From contig JBILGT010000038.1 of NCBI GenBank assembly GCA_044350895.1, forward strand, positions 1-5,752: DNA of 5,752 nt, read 5' to 3'. Each line of letters starts with the position of its first letter. Within the stretch, counting starts at the first letter, position 1. Position numbers and translations under genes: made by a program. This DNA comes from OMIS01 sp044350895 (GTDB lineage: Bacteria; Patescibacteriota; Microgenomatia; UBA1400; PJMF01). This document shows positions 4,631 through 5,752 of this stretch, in pieces. The notes beneath the pieces were generated by a model. That model saw only the letters and a program-made list of their open reading frames with translations, was not told the origin of the DNA and made no database searches.

Positions 4631-4636
4631 TATACT
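4631..4636 (+). promoter_or_regulatory. Possible -10 of the DKNYY gene
   Basis: TATACT matches 5 of 6 consensus bases and would start transcription near 4643, leaving a leader of about 33 nt. No good -35 lies at 16-18 bp; that position falls on the right end of the direct repeat (GTGTTT). If the repeat marks an insertion junction, the region upstream of this gene was changed by it. Confidence 0.3.
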
Positions 4637-4676
4637 GAAGCTACTATTAGTAACTTAATCCTTACATACCATATTT

Positions 4677-5618
4677 ATGGCAGTAACGCTCAAACACACA
4701 TCAAGATTTAAACTTTACTTACTTATACTGTCTGCTTTCCTATTTTTTTCAATCGTAGGGTGGCTATTTTTTTTTGAAAGACAACTCATCATGGGAGACA
4801 CAAGCAAAAATTACTTCAAAACAAAGGTTGCTGTCTATCAGATTAATCAAAAGTTTTGTGGCATGTTGGGATGCATGTTTGGATCTTCCGAAAATGTTAT
4901 CAAAATACCTGAGGCTGATCCAGATACCTTCCAAGTAATTTTTGATAACCCAGATTATCATTACGTTATTTCTAAAGATAAAAACCATCTTTTCTTAGCT
5001 TCAGAGGCACAGAAGGTAGATCTTAATAATTTAAAAATTAAAGATAACTATATGACAGATGGTATCAACATTTACTATCAAGGCCACAAGCATGATGAAT
5101 TTGACGTAAGTACTTTTGAAGTAATAGGAGACAAACTTGTAAAGGATATAAATGGGTTATATCAAATAGTCAATAGCTTTAGTATTTCGGCTAGTGCTGA
5201 GCATACTGGACTTACTCAACGAACAGTTCTAGTAGATAAAATAGATATTATAGATAAAGAGACTTTTGTTTTTCATGAAAAAGCGAAAAAAGTAGGCAAT
5301 AGCTACGTTCAGGCTGAAGATAAGAATTTACTATATAATCATAGCACTGGCAGTTATAGTGTTGTTGAAAAGGCAAACGATAAAGTCGATTTCAAACGTT
5401 TAGATTGCAGTTATTCTAGTATGAATGGCAAGGTCTATTATGGATTGAAGGAAGTAAAAGGAGCAGACACCAAAAATTTTACTCCGCTTAATAAAGATAC
5501 AAGTGTGAATTTTGTAATTAATAATTGTGAATCAGGTAACTATGGGTGGGATGGTAAGAATTACTATTTTCAAGGTATTTTAGTAAATAAATCACAAGTT
5601 CCGAAAGAATTACTCTAG
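4677..5618 (+). CDS. DKNYY-type membrane-anchored hypothetical protein
   Basis: This 313-residue protein has a short basic N-terminus (K6, R10, K12) and one hydrophobic helix at about 13-33, so it is probably anchored in the membrane with the rest outside. The outer part contains degenerate DKNYY-type repeats: YVISKDKNHLFL with DLNNLKI (96-120), MTDGINIYYQG then DVSTFEVIGDKLVKDINGLY (126-162), and GKVYYGLKEVKGADTKNF then WDGKNYYFQG (251-300). The family is known only for this repeated Asp-Lys-Asn-aromatic pattern, and its function is unknown. Two cysteine pairs are possible (Cys61/Cys66 and Cys243/Cys284). The first ATG is chosen because the next in-frame Met (39) would remove the membrane helix, although no Shine-Dalgarno precedes it. 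It is transcribed away from the toxin operon and lies just outside the right direct repeat. Confidence 0.8.
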   Translation: MAVTLKHTSRFKLYLLILSAFLFFSIVGWLFFFERQLIMGDTSKNYFKTKVAVYQINQKFCGMLGCMFGSSENVIKIPEADPDTFQVIFDNPDYHYVISKDKNHLFLASEAQKVDLNNLKIKDNYMTDGINIYYQGHKHDEFDVSTFEVIGDKLVKDINGLYQIVNSFSISASAEHTGLTQRTVLVDKIDIIDKETFVFHEKAKKVGNSYVQAEDKNLLYNHSTGSYSVVEKANDKVDFKRLDCSYSSMNGKVYYGLKEVKGADTKNFTPLNKDTSVNFVINNCESGNYGWDGKNYYFQGILVNKSQVPKELL

Positions 5619-5654
5619 TAAATTAGTTATTATGTAGGGGCTTGCCTAGATAAC

Positions 5655-5670
5655 GCGTAGTACAATACGC
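5655..5670. promoter_or_regulatory. Inverted repeat around a -10 element upstream of the terminal ORF
   Basis: GCGTA (5655-5659) and TACGC (5666-5670) form a 5-bp inverted repeat around a 6-nt centre. On the plus strand TACAAT (5661-5666) is a 5-of-6 -10 that ends 7 nt before the ATG at 5674, again the spacing of a leaderless start. The dyad could be an operator or chance. Confidence 0.35.
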
Positions 5671-5673
5671 ATA

Positions 5674-5752
5674 ATGTTTGATAAACCAGCAGAATACGGA
5701 GAAATAAAACGGCGCCGCATTTCGGACAAAAAGTTTCGGGTGTTGGTGAGAT
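5674..5752 (+). CDS. Start of an unrecognised gene, truncated by the window end
   Basis: ATG opens 26 codons that run off the window: MFDKPAEYGEIKRRR followed by ISDKKFRVLVR. It is the only plus-strand frame still open at the edge. The peptide is basic and hydrophilic, with no signal peptide. I do not recognise the family. There is no Shine-Dalgarno; the TAnnnT hexamer 7 nt upstream supports a leaderless start at this ATG. A minus-strand frame across the same bases also stays open, so the call is tentative. Confidence 0.4.
   Translation, partial: MFDKPAEYGEIKRRRISDKKFRVLVR

Noticed and set aside
5230..5260. Short direct repeats of TAGATAAA/TAGATA in the DKNYY gene
   Set aside because: They reflect the coded run VDKIDIIDKE in AT-rich DNA, and there is no regular array or spacer that would suggest a CRISPR or iteron set.
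5630..5752. Minus-strand frame open to the right edge, with a CPKCGA zinc-ribbon-like string
   Set aside because: The rest of the frame (about 40 codons to its stop) does not look like a conserved C-terminus, and the plus-strand ORF on the same bases has a start codon with an upstream -10. It cannot be excluded without more sequence.

Overview
The window looks like chromosomal DNA from a compact, moderately AT-rich bacterium. A DUF2207-type membrane protein with a poly-glycine tail, a DKNYY-type membrane-anchored protein, a small cupin, tRNA genes without an encoded CCA end and several starts without a Shine-Dalgarno together suggest a Candidate Phyla Radiation (Patescibacteria, possibly Saccharibacteria-like) genome. 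That placement is inference. TGA is used as an ordinary stop, at the end of the RhuM-like gene.

Layout. Positions 1-260 hold a divergent promoter region: a 17-codon ORF on the minus strand with a good promoter and Shine-Dalgarno, and the promoter and ribosome binding site of a single-domain cupin (261-644, +). A tRNA-Ser(GCU) (673-759, -) follows. It lies downstream of a large DUF2207 membrane protein (825-2783, -) but has its own extended -10 promoter. A divergent tRNA-Ser(GGA) (2861-2945, +) with its own terminator comes next. Then comes a two-gene minus-strand operon: a RhuM-like helix-turn-helix protein (3522-4526) overlapping by 4 bp a Doc/Fic-type death-on-curing toxin homologue (3076-3525). 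Finally there is a DKNYY-type single-pass membrane protein (4677-5618, +) and the start of an unrecognised gene that leaves the window (5674 onward, +).

The region from the tRNA-Ser(GGA) to about 4610 looks like a small genomic islet. The last 7 bases of the tRNA plus 7 bases downstream recur exactly (14 bp) at 4597-4610, just upstream of the toxin-antitoxin-like operon. This is the layout left when an element integrates into a tRNA 3' end, but no integrase is present. The cargo would be the RhuM-like/Doc pair alone, about 1.66 kb.

The most striking unexplained structure is a 48-bp, almost perfect inverted repeat (4224-4271; 22 of 23 pairs, 2-nt centre). It lies in frame inside the RhuM-like gene, between the helix-turn-helix and the second domain. 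A 14-bp palindrome over a -10 element upstream of the same operon is a candidate autoregulatory operator. Several genes without a Shine-Dalgarno (starts at 2783, 4526 and 5674) carry a TAnnnT -10 hexamer 6-7 nt before the ATG, which suggests leaderless transcription.
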